From: Loripinus fragilis
Taxonomy: Eukaryota; Mollusca; Bivalvia; Lucinida; Lucinidae
Assembly: GCA_964019695.1 (NCBI GenBank)
Contig: OZ026515.1
Span: forward strand, 73,233,644 to 73,297,643
Length of the DNA: 64,000 bases
Direction: 5' to 3'
Part shown: positions 12,015 to 63,752 of the stretch, piece after piece
Position numbering within the stretch: position 1 is the stretch's first letter
How the letters are laid out: every line of letters begins with the position of its first letter
The notes under the pieces: model-generated
Told to the model about the DNA's origin: nothing
The model's input: only the letters and a program-made list of their open reading frames with translations
The model's database searches: none
Program-made: the position numbers and the translations under genes

Positions 12015-12089
12015 TTGATAAGCAAAGGTGACATGGTTCGTTTCGATAACACCAATCTTGTGTTAGTAAAGAGGACGCCAAAGAACGGA

Positions 12090-51304
<39,215 letters not shown>

Positions 51305-52095
51305 CTCTTTGCATGCTGGGAGCTTTAATTCTTTTTTATCATCTGCTGATTTGTTTTTCAAAATTAATGTTTTCAAAAACAAAATATCAAATTAAAATAG
51401 ACCTTCTGCATTAACACATGTCAGTAATGCCATGCGGTTGCAATTCTTTGCTAGTAAATTCGTAGTACGAGGGGCATTTGGAAAGTAGGTACAGTAGTCA
51501 CACTGTTAGAGTGAAGTGACGTAGTTTGTCACGTTGTGCTGCCTTAAAAGGGACGGCAACCCTAATGATAAGTTGTTTTATTAGAAAGAGCTCTGTGAAC
51601 CGTGAATTTTGATACAAGTATCATCAAAATCGGTTGAAAAATGGGGAAGTTATGGGCATTTTAAGAATTCAAAATGGCCAACATTTGGCCGCCATTTTGA
51701 ATTATTTAATTAGTTTTCAGAATTTTTTTCAAATGCTTAATTTTTAGTTATCAATACTATCAAATCATCTGTGTTTCAGCAGATATGCAGCTTTATACAT
51801 AAGGAAAATGTTTTATTAGAGATAATTGCAAGTTATCCATTGGTTTGTCTTTCATTTTGATTACGCATATTTAATTAGGCTGCGTGACGTCACTAAGCCT
51901 ACAATATGGCCGCTTCCATTACAGTCCAGTTGCAAATATTCAAACGCCTACAACTTCCACGTTGTTCAACCGATGTATATGAAACTGGTATCAAAATGTA
52001 TGGTTTATTAAGATCTTTGATATCAAACATAGTAATCATCAGGGTTGCCGTCCCCTTTAATCAGTTGGGTATTTCTTTTATATTTCGAACGTCAA
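51305..52095. other. 3' flank of the vWA gene; no further gene seen
   Basis: Holds the probable 3' UTR. At 51468-51500 'acgaggggcatttggaaagt' looks like one end of a Tc1/mariner-type element, but no partner end was found. Confidence 0.4.
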
Positions 52096-52460
52096 AGTGA
52101 ATATGATCAGGAAATACCACAATCACACACTGCGGACTAACCAACGGCACCGTAAGGAAGAGCCACAAAACACTAAATGTCATAGGACATCAGGGAGACA
52201 ATTAGATTAAAGCAACCAGCCCTCTCTTCCCCATCAAGATGATTGAAAAACTAGAAGGACACAAATTAATGGATAACAAAACAAGGACCAAACAGAAACC
52301 CCACAAACAATGGGAGCAACAATAAACAATGAATCAACAACAACCGATCAACCACCTTAGAACGGACATCAGCCTAAGTCACCAGAAGGTTTAAATGCAT
52401 TTCACTGGTACTAAATGTGTGCCCTAGATTCTGTTGTTGTTGAAACACAAACAAATGTTT
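52096..52460 (-). repeat. Penelope-like 3' repeat, near-full module
   Basis: Runs from tatgatcaggaaataccaca to ttctgttgttgttgaaacac. It contains 'ccctctcttccccatcaaga', 'acaacaaccga' and 'aaatgcatttcactggtact'. The same module occurs at 56430-56775 and in part within 40579-41300. Confidence 0.65.
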
Positions 52461-54235
52461 AGCTCGCAAATCTTTTTCGTAAGTAAACTCTTACCGAGTG
52501 TGAAGTATAGCATGGTCTTTTTCTCAGTAACCGGTTAACATGGTATCATCCTAAACAGCTATCTTAACTCTATGCTAGGACATGAAATACATGTATATTA
52601 TTGTGAATGCGTGTACTGTTTGTACACACTGAAACATAATTGTTAACCTTTTTGAAAAGTGCGCAGAATATTAACATTATTTTATAAAAATCCCCTATTG
52701 CCAGATGCCACACAATTTCTGAATGTTTTAATGATCTTTTCGGCACTTCTCGGATATGGTTATGATATATGTTTGTAGGCATGACCCAATTCTAGGGATT
52801 TAAAGTAGTTTCATACCATTTACTTGTCTGTGGTACTCAGTTCGAGCATCCATAAAAGCTCCAACATAAGGGGATAGCTGCATCCAAAATGTTCTTTAGG
52901 GGAGGTTATACTCTTATGATCTACAGTGGGAAAAGTTTTAACGCGACGTGTGAACGAAGCCTTAAAAGGTGATTTCGCCTGTTTATCCGACACTTTACTT
53001 CCCTTATGAACATGTTGAATATGGCAATCCTTATTCTACGGCACGTATGCACATATTGTTTCATCTCCCTTCCGGCTTCACAGACATTAAATTGCCTAAT
53101 GTTTTGCATCACCCAGTGTAAGCTAAAATCTGAATTTCAATCCTTAATTGCAGTCGTAAATTTCTAACGTTATTCATTTAGACGTTGCGTTACAATAGCA
53201 AGCACTTTTAATATATATTTTATGGATTGCTAGACCATAACAAATTTGGGGAAATGTGAAGTTCATTAAAAAAAGTCAATATAGCTTTTGTGCTGTAATT
53301 GCCTAATCTAGCTGAGTCAAGGGCAGTTACTTTAGTGTTAATTAGTCGACTCCCCTCTATGGTAGTTAACATTTATACCACAAATGTATCACATTTGGTT
53401 TAGACTTATTTTATTTGTACAGCCAATACATGTTTTACACCAATACCGGATCACAATAAGCATACAAATGGGTTTCAGAAGAAAGTAGTTCGACTTATAT
53501 TAATATTTGTCTCATTCAAGTGTAATAATTACTTGTGCAAATTTGTTATTTGGTACAATAGCAACTACAAGAGAGAAAAAACAAATTAACATAAGAAAAT
53601 ATGTATCTGGGCACAAAGATTCTGTATACAAAAACTTTATGAAAAGAAATATTTTACAACACTTCTATAACCTAATGGCTACATGTGGAATGGAGTATTT
53701 CATAATAAGCAGCTACAAGCGATGATTACTTTTGGTCTTATTTCATAGTTAAAGCTGTTTGTGAATGTGATAAAATCATTAATGTACTTAAAATTGCTTT
53801 GATTTTAAAATATAGTCATGAACAATGTCAATGATTTGTTTATTTATAGCATCTGCTAACTCTTGGTCGCCAAGATGGTGGACTCAGATGTGATAAATGA
53901 TTCGGCATGCTTTGTTGAAAATGATCAAACCTAGTGTATTCTAATAAGTAATGTCTCGTAGTTTTTACTGCGCCACAGTCACATAAAGGGCTTGCTTAAT
54001 GATCTATAGATGAGAGGGTTGGGGCCTGATGCTGTGTCTTTGGTCAAGCACAGGGAGGTTAAGCTGTTGGTAAGTATTTAGTCCTTATCTTTGTTTTATC
54101 TCCTTTTCATATCTTGTTTTGTATGTACCTGGAGATGATACATCAATAAGATAGGGAAAAAACATCTATGTGTCTTGATCCACATCAGAACTAAGGTTGG
54201 TACATGTTTAAGACCTCCGGTGATTTATTACAGAC
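52460..54235. other. No gene seen
   Basis: AT-rich. It holds the second copy of the 42-base repeat at 52706-52747. Short open frames have no recognisable content. Confidence 0.45.
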
Positions 54236-54239
54236 CAAA

Positions 54240-54475
54240 TTAGGATGGTACTTCTGTTGTGGATGCTTTTTTGTTATTTATGTTTTATGTCTATCTTTGT
54301 TATGTTGTCGTGCCTGTTACTTGCAGCCCTCGTGGTCAACTACTGGGAAAGGGTTTACTTCTTGACTCTCTTGTGTGTTGTGTTTTCTTGTGTTGTTGTC
54401 ACTTTCCCATATGGTGTTACGGGTCAGGTATGGAACTTATTTGTATCTAGTCCAGATCTTTGCCTTCCTCTCTAA
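54240..54475 (+). repeat. Penelope-like 3' region fragment, + orientation
   Basis: Its complement matches the 40620-40800 and 37000-37180 segments (gtgacc... 'ccctttcccag', 'acaaacacaagaca' order). The hydrophobic open frames here (54245-54475) are therefore part of the element and not a membrane protein gene. Confidence 0.55.
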
Positions 54476-54479
54476 TGTG

Positions 54480-55335
54480 CTACAATATTCTTGAGGTAGA
54501 GATGATAATTTAGAGAGCTACATTGTGTTATATATTTGGCCAAGAGGCTTTCCTTCGTTATAGTATGTTTTGGGGCTTTTCCAAGCCAGCTCAAAGATTA
54601 CATTTAATTGTAGAGAGACTATTTGAGCTTTTGATTTGCTGTGGAAGATCATTCCAGTCTCGTATTACTGAAAATGCAGTATATTGGATTTGGTATCTTT
54701 TATTTTAATCCAAGAATGGGTCACCTACATCACAAAGAAATGTGCTATTTTTGTTGGATGTTAAAACAGGTCGATTACAGATGTAAAATATTCTGTATTG
54801 TGAGTGGGTTCATGAATTTAGTTGTGCGAGACATGGTATTGACATTAGTTGCGAATCTTATTAGAGGTATTTGGCTTTCAGACATCTAGATTAATTATAA
54901 GTTATAAGTATATCTTCAATGTGTGTACCAAATACAAGCCCTATAGAATGTTCTATTGTAATACTCTACCACTAATGTTTTGCGCAGAGAGCTAGGACTT
55001 CGATAACATGTACCTAACAGTTGCTTTTTGTGTTACATGGATACTTAGTTGTGTTCCTGATGAATGGACAGATGGATGGAATAATGAACTGTATCCCTCT
55101 GACTTTGTCAAGGGAATAACAACTACATCAGTACATAGGGGAGACACATATCAACTAAAGTATTCACCTAGTATAATCCCAGTATCATCCTGTTCATATG
55201 CACAGTGCATGAGTATTTGAAATGCTCTGTCTTGTCTCCCTGCGAACAGCAAATCTCGTAGACAGAGCAGATGCCTTGGCATACCTGACTTTTTGCTGTG
55301 CACATAAGCACATTAATTGTTTATTCATGGTTTAG
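54480..55335. other. No gene seen
   Basis: Short open frames only (up to 82 codons); nothing recognised. Confidence 0.4.
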
Positions 55336-55336
55336 C

Positions 55337-55338
<2 letters not shown>

Positions 55339-55383
<45 letters not shown>
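55339..55383. repeat. (AAT)n microsatellite
   Basis: About 15 uninterrupted AAT units, followed by a GAA-rich stretch. Confidence 0.95.
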
Positions 55384-55385
<2 letters not shown>

Positions 55386-55639
55386 TAACGAAGAGGAAGA
55401 AGAAGAAAGCACTGTTGTGACTTGATAGCCTTGAAATATGAAACGAGAATCTCTAAGCCAAAATCCACTGTATAAATGGCCATGTCCCGACATTGGAACT
55501 GACCCATTTTGATAACTTCTCTTGAAATCTGATAAATCACTTGTCATGTGATAAGGTAAGCATCATTATAATGTCACAGTGTACTTGGTGTACAGATATA
55601 CTCTCTCATAGAATTTTTAAGATAGGAGGAGTATTGGAT

Positions 55640-57560
55640 AAGACTGCACTGTCCCAAATTTATAATAATTTCACAGATATGTTACTCATAAAACTCTCTA
55701 CGAATATTGCGCAAACAGTTTTGATCCACAAAACAAAATGGCCATCAGACTGTTAACAATATTTATACCTTAAAACATCGACTCATCCTAAACGTTAGTC
55801 CACATTCAAAATAAATAAATTAAAGTGTTCCTTTTAATGCTATACCAACATTGCACAATATGTTGTTATCCACTGAACAAAATGGCCATCAGAAAAATCT
55901 AAAGCCGAAAAATTGCACGAGCGGTTCAGCTCCGCGGTTCATACCCTCTCCCAAAGTTATAAATATGGTTTTGCTCTTATAAACAAAAGGGCTGCCAGCG
56001 CTAAAAATAAATAGATCCTTAAAACAACATCACTCCTGAACCACTGGGCCTACTAATTTAAAACAATTACACATGAATGTTTCGTGCATGCCCTTAACTA
56101 AAATTGCACAAACCGTTCTGTTCCACTGAACAAACTAGCCACCATGAACCTTGTCTCAGGTGAGCAGTGCCTCATTGTCCTCTAGCGTTAATTTCATCAT
56201 TTTTTTTACAGTTCTATGTATTTATGTCATCAGTTATTCTCTTTTTTAATATTCTCTCTTTATTTTTTTCAATACGGTCGCCTGAGCTAAAATAGAAGAT
56301 CTTTAAACGACATCTGCTCCTGAACCATTGGTTTAAATTTAGATGCTTTCACACAACTGTTCCTCATAATGGCTCTACCAAAAATGCACAAATGGTTTCA
56401 CTTCTTTGAATTAAATTGTCTCCAAAAATAGTAAGTGAGTATGATCAGGAAATACCACAATCACAAACTGCAGACAACCCCGTGGCACCGCGAGGAAGAG
56501 CCGCTCAACCATCACGAGACACCAGGAAGACAAATTAAGCAAAGCAATCAGCTCTCTCTTCCCCATCTAGATGATTGCAACACTAGAATGGACATAAAAT
56601 AACGTACAACAAAACATAGAACAATTACAGACTCCCACAATGGGAGTAACAATAAACAAAAAGTCAACAACAACAGAACCACCGCCTTAGAACGGACAGC
56701 AGCCTAAGCCACCGGGGGCTTAAATGCATTTTACTGGTACCAAATCTTCGCCCTAGATTCTGCTGTTGTTGATTCCAAGCCTAAAAATAGAAATATATTT
56801 AATTGAAATCTACTCCTGAACCAATGACCCAAATGCAATTTTTTTCATAGAAATGTTCCTCATAATACTCTCTACCAAATGTGAACAAACCGCTTCAATC
56901 GGCTAAACAAAATGCCGCCACCAGAGCTTAAATATAGATATCATCTCCTCCTGAAACCACTGGCCCATTTTTTTTAAAATTATTTACAGAAATGTTCCTC
57001 ATAATGCCTTCAACCAACATTGCATACAAAGTTCTGGTCCACAGATTAAAATGGCATCCAGAGCTTAAAATAGGAATATCATTAAATGACATTTCCACCT
57101 GGACCACTGGCCCAAAAATAAATCAAAATAATTTTACAGAAATGGTATTTCTTTACCAAAATTGCACACTTGGATTTGCTCAGCTGACATGAAAACTAGA
57201 GCTAAACTTTAGTAATAGAAAACTTCAAACGACATCTGCTCCAGAACCACTGGTCAAACTTTAAAAAACATTTCTCACAAACGTTCTTCGTCATACCCTC
57301 TCCCAAAGTTATAAAAATAGTTTTGCTCTTATAAACAGAATGGCTGCCAGCGCTGAAAAAAAAACCCTTAAAACGGCATCGTCTCCTGAACCACTTGGCC
57401 TACTAATTCAAAATAATTACGCATGAATGTTTCGTGCTGCCCTTAACTAAAATCGCACAAACCATTCTACTTCACTGAACAAACTGGCCAACGTGAATCT
57501 TGTCTCGTGTGAGCGTTCAAGGCCTCATCGTCCTCTAGTGTTAATTTCATCAAAATTGTT
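55640..57560. repeat. Degenerate tandem repeats, interrupted by a Penelope-like 3' repeat
   Basis: Diverged units share 'tcctgaaccactggcc', 'atgttcctcataatgc', 'accaaaattgcacaaacc' and 'aacaaaatggcc'. Unit length is roughly 130-190 bases. The 56430-56775 repeat is inserted in the array. Confidence 0.55.
56430..56775 (-). repeat. Penelope-like 3' repeat, near-full module
   Basis: Runs from agtgagtatgatcaggaaat to attctgctgttgttgattcc and matches 52096-52460 along its length. Confidence 0.65.
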
Positions 57561-57883
57561 TACAGATCCATGTAGTTATGTCATCAGTTATTCTATTTTT
57601 TAATATAATTAAACCTATCAAGATTCATCACACGGTATCTCATATTTATGACAATAAGCTGATAGTAAAGTTGGATATGCATTTTCATGTCTATGTCAAC
57701 CATTGCATCTTTGCATAAATTGTGTCTTATTTTTCTTCTCATGATGTGTAACCCCATTTTTTCAGATGTTCAGTATCTAAAAAAATGTTCGCCTTTTTTA
57801 TTTTTTTTCTTGATTGATATTATATCCACAAAATAAGCTGGGAATCTTTATCAAATTTCTTTCCATCAATGGAATACCCCCGG

Positions 57884-58244
57884 GGGGGGGGGGGGAGGTA
57901 CTCTGATATTTTCATACATACATAGGCTCGGATCATTTTTTGGGGTTCAAAATTTTGAATTTCAATATTTTTTTGGGGTTTTCAGAAAAATAAATATTTT
58001 TAGGGGTATGAGGATTTTGTGGATATATTTGGGGGTCATCACAAAATTGGACTATATTTATGCGTAGTTTCTATGCATTTTTGAATCTTTTCTTTGGGTC
58101 AAGGTATAGAATGGGGGTATTTTTGGGGGTTGCTAAAATTTCAAATATTTTTTGGGGTGCTTGAAATTCCTTATATATTTTTGGGGTGAACGGTAGATGC
58201 TGGGCCCGAGCCTACGCATGAAGAATAAACGAGAATACCCCCCT
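57884..58244. mobile_element. Inverted-repeat element with 'tttttggggt' interior
   Basis: The left end ggggggaggtactctgatat through 'cataggctcgg' and the right end (other strand) ggggggtattctcgtttatt through 'cgtaggctcgg' form terminal inverted repeats of about 38 bp. The interior repeats 'atatttttggggt'. Poly-G runs lie at the left border. Confidence 0.6.
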
Positions 58245-58439
58245 TGGGGAATGCCTACCGAACTCAAACTCACCAGTGTTTGCTAAAATATATTCCAGTA
58301 TTTGTTTATCAATTAACTACCACAGTGTAATGCTGTGTTTAGTTTTCAGATGGTAAAGAGTTACGTGCATAATGGGGCTAATGTGACCACATCTGGAGCC
58401 GAAAACTGAAAGCTGTTTTCACCGATCTCTTTTGATCGG

Positions 58440-58700
58440 TTTATTTAAAAAATAACAAGTGTGAAAGTCTGGTATTTATTTAACTTTTACCGTTGCTATA
58501 GTAACAGAAACGGTCAGCAAAATATGCTTTAAATAGAGAAATTGCCATTTTTGATCAAATTTGAGGCTTTAGGAGACCGATTTTTGAAGAATAACAGCCT
58601 ATTTTGGCGGTCATTTTTGTTAACATAACAACGCTAAAAGTCTTAATGCCAGACATATGGGGCCAAAATAGCTCCTTCATTCACGTAGCCAACTATTTCT
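58440..58700. repeat. Dispersed repeat, family 3 copy b (reverse)
   Basis: Its complement matches 35780-36020, including 'tctcctaaagcctcaaattt' and 'ggtaaaagttaaataa'. Confidence 0.55.
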
Positions 58701-58914
58701 AACTCTTTTTTTTATTCAACAGTGGTGCTATTTAGAATGTTTCTTTAGCTATCTTCAAATCGGGGATGTTTTCCACAGGTTAAAGCAATGCCAACGTCAT
58801 AAACTGGGAACTGTCTAAGAATTTAAATTGTCTGATGTTGAATGGTATATACCTTCTGCATTTTTGCAGCACATGTGTGCTTTTCAATTTGTCTTGTGTA
58901 TGTATTTTAGCATT

Positions 58915-59060
58915 AATAAGATGGCTGGCAGAGCCTCTAAGAGACATCAGAATCTAGGGCGAAGATTCGGTGCTAGTAAAATACATTTTAACCCCCATTG
59001 GTTTAGGCTGCTGTCCATTCTAAGGTGGTGGTTCTCATGTTGTTGATTCACTGTAATATG
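58915..59060 (+). repeat. Penelope-like 3' end fragment, + orientation
   Basis: Contains 'gaatctagggcgaagattcg' and 'gctgctgtccattctaaggt', the complement of the terminal module seen at 56690-56775 and 40910-40990. The short open frame 58828-59046 is explained by this. Confidence 0.6.
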
Positions 59061-59514
59061 GTAAAGGAAGGATATAATATTATGACCGTTTGTACTCTAT
59101 TAATGGTAGAGGACACAAATAACAATCACAGCAAAGTTCTTCAAGGTACAACTAATTCATAACAACAGCAAAAGTTTCAAAAGTGTATTATTGATAATCT
59201 GAAATAGCAAGCAACGTTTTAAGTCTCTTACACATAGCCAAACTCAGATAGAATATAAATTTACAAATATTCTAAATATAAGCAATTATGTTAATAAATA
59301 TAAACCATATTACATGTCAAATATAAAGCATATTAATATTAATCGCCAAAAAATCCGTAAATTTGTAATATTAACATAATGGCTCTTAATTTAATTTCAT
59401 TCAAATTCAATTTATCAAATAAAAGATAACATTTCAGCCAAGATGGAATGTGGCCTTTTTTGATATTTTTTATTTTCTTATAAAATCTACAATATTAAAA
59501 CAGTCTTTCAATTT
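59060..59514. other. No gene seen
   Basis: AT-rich sequence with nothing recognised. Confidence 0.5.
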
Positions 59515-59739
59515 GAGCCAGTGTATGAGATTTCCAACAATGTGTTATGTGCGACCAGCAAAGCTTCAGATCAGCCTGCGCAAACGCGCAATCTGATCAG
59601 AGCTTGAGTATTCTATGATTGTTTAGCTACTGACCGAACGTCATTTGGAGTTTCTAAGCTTAAAAGGAGGCTGCACAGGCTCATCTGATTCTACACTTGT
59701 CAACATGTCAAATTGTTGGAAATATACCTGCACTGGCTC
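59515..59739. mobile_element. 225-bp MITE, family 2 copy b (reverse)
   Basis: Begins gagccagtgtatgagatttc and ends cctgcactggctc. The flanks attt / attt suggest a 4-bp target duplication. The complement of the interior matches 28581-28820 base by base over most of its length. Confidence 0.75.
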
Positions 59740-59927
59740 ATTTTATTATTTAGCTCAGTTAAACTTGAATTAACAAAAGGCATACCTGAAATAACAACCA
59801 ACCGCTCATAGTCAAATTGAGAGGCATTAAAATGTACACGACATTCAAAACATCAATTATATTAACAAAACATATATACAAAGTATAATTATAAATTAAA
59901 TATCATATATACATAGTTTACTATTTA

Positions 59928-60140
59928 GCCTCTGCGTGGGAAACCTAATTTCGTTGCATGTGTACAACGAAGGTCTTGCCAGTCTGCACATCCGCAGTCT
60001 TAACAACGCATTTGTTATTCAATCTAAGCAAACAAGAATAGCTATACTCGCTAAATGCAAAATTTCGAAGATTCTAGCTAGTCTCTGTAGCTGAGAATAT
60101 TGAACTGTGCCCTACTGAGCATACCCCGAAAGATCGAGGC
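59928..60140. mobile_element. Inverted-repeat element, family 1 copy c (reverse, diverged)
   Basis: The complement contains 'cagctacagagactagctag' and 'tttcg', as in 2458-2660 and 22859-23073. The ends gcctctgcgtgggaaacc and agatcgaggc are decayed versions of the family ends. Confidence 0.5.
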
Positions 60141-60364
60141 CATTGCGAAAGTCTGTGTACAAATTGTCTCTGTGTATTGTCTAAATCGAATGCAGTTAAT
60201 TCTAATTAGCACGCGCAAAATGCATGAATATAAAAAAATCGATATTAAACATTACTATTAGCAAAAACAGTCAATTCTCAAAACAAACAACACAAACATC
60301 CATGGTCGCTCTATAACTTGAAAACCGCATAATAAGCTATATTCATAGCACTTCAAACAGATAT

Positions 60365-60890
60365 CAACGTTGCGAAAATGACAATTTACAATCCAATGTA
60401 GATCTTGTCAATGATAATATGTATACAAAATTTGGTCTCAATAAGTCTATTCGTTCTCAAGATACTGAACAAAGATCGAATTCTGACGTCTATCAAGGGC
60501 TGTAACTTTGTTGCAAAGTTGCGAAAAATAACGTTTTACAACCCCAAATTAGATCTTGCCAAAGATAATGTGCATACAAAATTTGGTCTCAGTCAATTCG
60601 TTCTTAAGATATTGAAGAAAATTGAATTCTAATATTAAACAAGAGCCGTAACTCTGTTGCAAATTTGTGGAGAATGACGATTTACAATCTAAACGTAAAT
60701 CTTGTTTATCATAATGTGTATACAAAAATTAGTCTCAATAAGTCTAATCGTTCTCAAGATATTAAAAAAACTGATTTCTGATGCCAAGCAAGACCCGTTA
60801 CTCTGTTGCAAATTTGCGAAAAATGACAATATACTATCACAAACGTAGATCTTGTCAATGATAATGTGTATACTAAATTTGGTTTTCTAT
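60365..60890. repeat. Tandem repeats of about 150 bp, four units
   Basis: Units carry 'aaaatgacaatttacaatc', 'gatcttgtcaatgataat' and 'tatacaaaatttggtctc', with the 'gatcttg' mark near 60401, 60551, 60699 and 60847. Non-coding. Confidence 0.75.
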
Positions 60891-61273
60891 ACATTCATGT
60901 TAACAATATGTTTCTAAAAAGTTAAGATAATAAAGGCAATGAATTGTAAAGATGGCATATACTAAGAATGCTATCTGTTGAGTATTAATTGCCGTAAAAC
61001 CCTGACGTATAACCTAAATCACGAATAGAATAATTAACTGGGCTAACGACAGAAAGACGATATCTTTATACCCATAAGAAGTAGAATCTAGCAGTTAAAA
61101 CATTCAGTTTTTCCTATATGTTGACAAGAAGTAAATCAAGGTATCAATAAAACTAGTGTCTAATGTCAAGAAATAGAATGCGACATGGTGGACAATAAGC
61201 GTTGATTATGCACATAATATCGACACGTGGGCCTTATTGTCGACAGTGTACAATAACGGTTGCAGTTGTAATC

Positions 61274-61339
61274 GTTAGTGTCTACGTTTACACTAACGGT
61301 TGCAATTGCAACCGTTATTGTAAACGCGTAGACACTAAC
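61274..61339. repeat. Palindrome of 'aacggttgca' motifs
   Basis: A near-perfect palindrome centred at about 61305 (cactaacggttgcaattgca then its complement), with outer arms gttagtgtctac / gtagacactaac. Further 'aacggttgc' copies flank it to 61350. Confidence 0.8.
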
Positions 61340-61430
61340 GGTTGCGACACTAACGGGTGTTACAGTGCATACATATTAAACGGATGCCTACGTATAAGGG
61401 GATAGTAATGAGATCTCACGAGCTTGTCCA

Positions 61431-61498
<68 letters not shown>
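61431..61498. repeat. (AAT)n microsatellite
   Basis: About 22 uninterrupted AAT units. The poly-Ile stretch of the open frame over it is an artefact. Confidence 0.95.
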
Positions 61499-61500
<2 letters not shown>

Positions 61501-61572
61501 GACAACAAGCTATCAAAACAAACAGCAAAAATAACAAGAACTAGAGCAGCAGTCGATGGTACACCATCGCAA

Positions 61573-62541
61573 ATACCCGCTTTTTTTTACCTATAACCTT
61601 TACCTTGGGGTCAAGGTCACACAAAATGTAGCTCAGTATCTTCTACATAATGTGACCTATGCACCTGTGAAGTTTGAAGTTGATATGTCCAATGGTTAAG
61701 GAGGAGATGCATTTACAAGAAAATACATTATATGACCTTGACCTAGTTGTTAAGGTCAAATAAAATGTTGTCCAGTGCCCTCCAAATCATATGACCTATG
61801 CACCTGCCAAATTTGAAGTTGCTACATCGAACAGTTAAGGAGAAGATGGAATTACAAGAAAGTAAATTAAATGACCTTGACCTTGGCGTCAAGGTCACAA
61901 AAAATGTTGCAAAGTACCATCCATATCATGTGACCTATGCACCTGTAAACTTTGAAGTTGCTATGTCTAATGGTTCAGGAGAAGATTCATTTACAAGAAA
62001 ATACATTATTTGACCTTGGGGTATTTGACCTTGACCCCAAGGTCAAGGTCACATGAAGTGTTGCCTAGTACCCTCAACATCATGTGACCTATGCAAAGGC
62101 AAAATTTGAAGTTGCTACTTCCAAAACATTATGAGGAGATGTGTTTTCAAGCAAATACATTATTTGACCTTTGACCTTGACCTTGGGGTCAAGGTCACAC
62201 GAAACGTTGCCCAGTACCATTGACATCATCTGACCTATGCACAGGCAAAATTTGAAGTTGCTACTTTGAAAAATTTATGAGATGCATTTACAAGAAAATA
62301 AATTATTTGACCTTTGACCTTGACCTTGGGGTCAAGGTCACACAAAATGTCACCCAGTACCCTCTACATCATGTGATCTATGCACCTACAAAGTTTCAAG
62401 TTGCTACGTCCAACGGTTTAGGAGAAGATACAATTACAAGAAACGTGACGGACGGACGGACAGACGCACGGACGGACGGACGACGGACCGACTTTGGTAC
62501 GAAATTAATATACCCTATTTTTCTTACGAAAAAGCGGGTAT
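61573..62541. mobile_element. 0.97-kb non-autonomous element with tandem-repeat core
   Basis: The ends atacccgcttttttt and (other strand) tatacccgctttttcg are inverted repeats. Inside are six units of about 140-155 bases marked by 'ccttggggtcaaggtcac', 'tgacctatgcacctg' and 'ttacaagaaaata', followed by a 'gacggacggacg' stretch (62450-62490). No transposase frame is present. Confidence 0.75.
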
Positions 62542-63457
62542 AAAAATCGACAGACAAAATAAATCACACCAATACAAGTTATAACAAATACAAACATTTG
62601 AAATCACTATACTTAAATAATTTAAGCCTAGCGTTCTTTTTGTGGTACATAGGCAAACAGTGCAGACCCAGATCAGACGCCGCAAAATTTGGTATCCACT
62701 GTTTGTTCTATTAGAATTTGAATAAAAATGAAAAAATACTAACCAACAACCCGTAAAACGGAAATTGACTGGTCCAATTGATAACAGTGGGACATTCCAT
62801 TCGGCTTAAATTAATTGAAATAAGTGTATCATAATAACAAGCATGTTCTCTAAAAAGCAACACAAATTTGATAACGAACTCAACCAAATAGCATTCAAGA
62901 TATAGATTCAAACATAACGTTTGAAACACTTTAAAAAACATTCCAAGTGTTAACTAACACCAAAGTTAGAAAATGTTAATACCAATCTAAATTCAAATTT
63001 TGATCAGCAAATTTCAATTAGCTGATAAGAAATTGAGTAAAATAGAAAATAGCTATGCTGAATTTGGTGCATATTCTGCTTAAGTTTGTCAATATCATTG
63101 TTTTAAGCAACATTTTATTAGGGCCATATCATTACACGTTGGTACTTATCGCATCTGTATAGTTCTACTTTATACATGCACGCTCAGCTATCTAGCGGGA
63201 ATAGAGACCGGACTATGGCTTAGGTATTCTTCTTTGTCCCTGCTTTTTGTAATTGAGCAGTGAAGGCTCTGACAAGACTGTGCATATGTGCACGTTCGTC
63301 TGAGTTTTCGAAGCTCACGTATGTGACAAACAATAAAAGTTCATGGCTCATTTCCCGTTTCCAAACGGTTTACGAGAAACAAACTGACCAGTACTGTCCT
63401 GCCAGCCAAAATTGACAGTGACGTCATGTTTTGTTTGCAAAGTTATCAGGGACTCAT
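62542..63457. other. No gene seen
   Basis: AT-rich. A short piece of the 'gacccagatcagac' repeat lies near 62660-62680. Confidence 0.45.
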
Positions 63458-63526
63458 AATCGATAGATCACTTTTGTATTAATCCTATCCTGCGGATAGG
63501 ATTAATACACAAGTTATCTATCGATT
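63458..63526. repeat. 69-bp foldback with 33-bp arms
   Basis: Arms aatcgatagatcacttttgt... and the complement of ...acacaagttatctatcgatt match with two mismatches around a 3-base centre (tgc). Confidence 0.9.
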
Positions 63527-63647
63527 CACATTAGCTCAAGTTGAGTGTACAAGTAAATGTTTATTGCGTCACCGTCACTCTTGGTTGGCAAGACAGTAGC
63601 ATATACTAAATGTTTGAAGAGATTATACTTTGGTTGACTTTCTTAGG

Positions 63648-63752
63648 CTATAGTGCGAATCATGTTTACTGTCGTCGCACTGGGCCCGGTCACCTGTTAA
63701 ACTAACGGTACCGGGAGCCAACTCACGACAGTAAACAAGAAACGGACTATAG
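63648..63752. repeat. 105-bp imperfect foldback
   Basis: Left arm from ctatagtgcgaatcatgttt and right arm ending acaagaaacggactatag share 'gtttactgtcgt' and 'cccggt' in inverted order. Confidence 0.75.

Noticed and set aside
51468..51500. A complete Tc1/mariner-type element after the vWA gene
   Set aside because: Only one end-like sequence was found, with no partner end and no transposase frame.
54245..54475. Hydrophobic open frames resembling a small membrane protein
   Set aside because: The DNA is a reversed copy of the Penelope-like 3' region found at 37000 and 40620.
61357..61596. Open frame with a long poly-Ile stretch
   Set aside because: It reads through an (AAT)n microsatellite.
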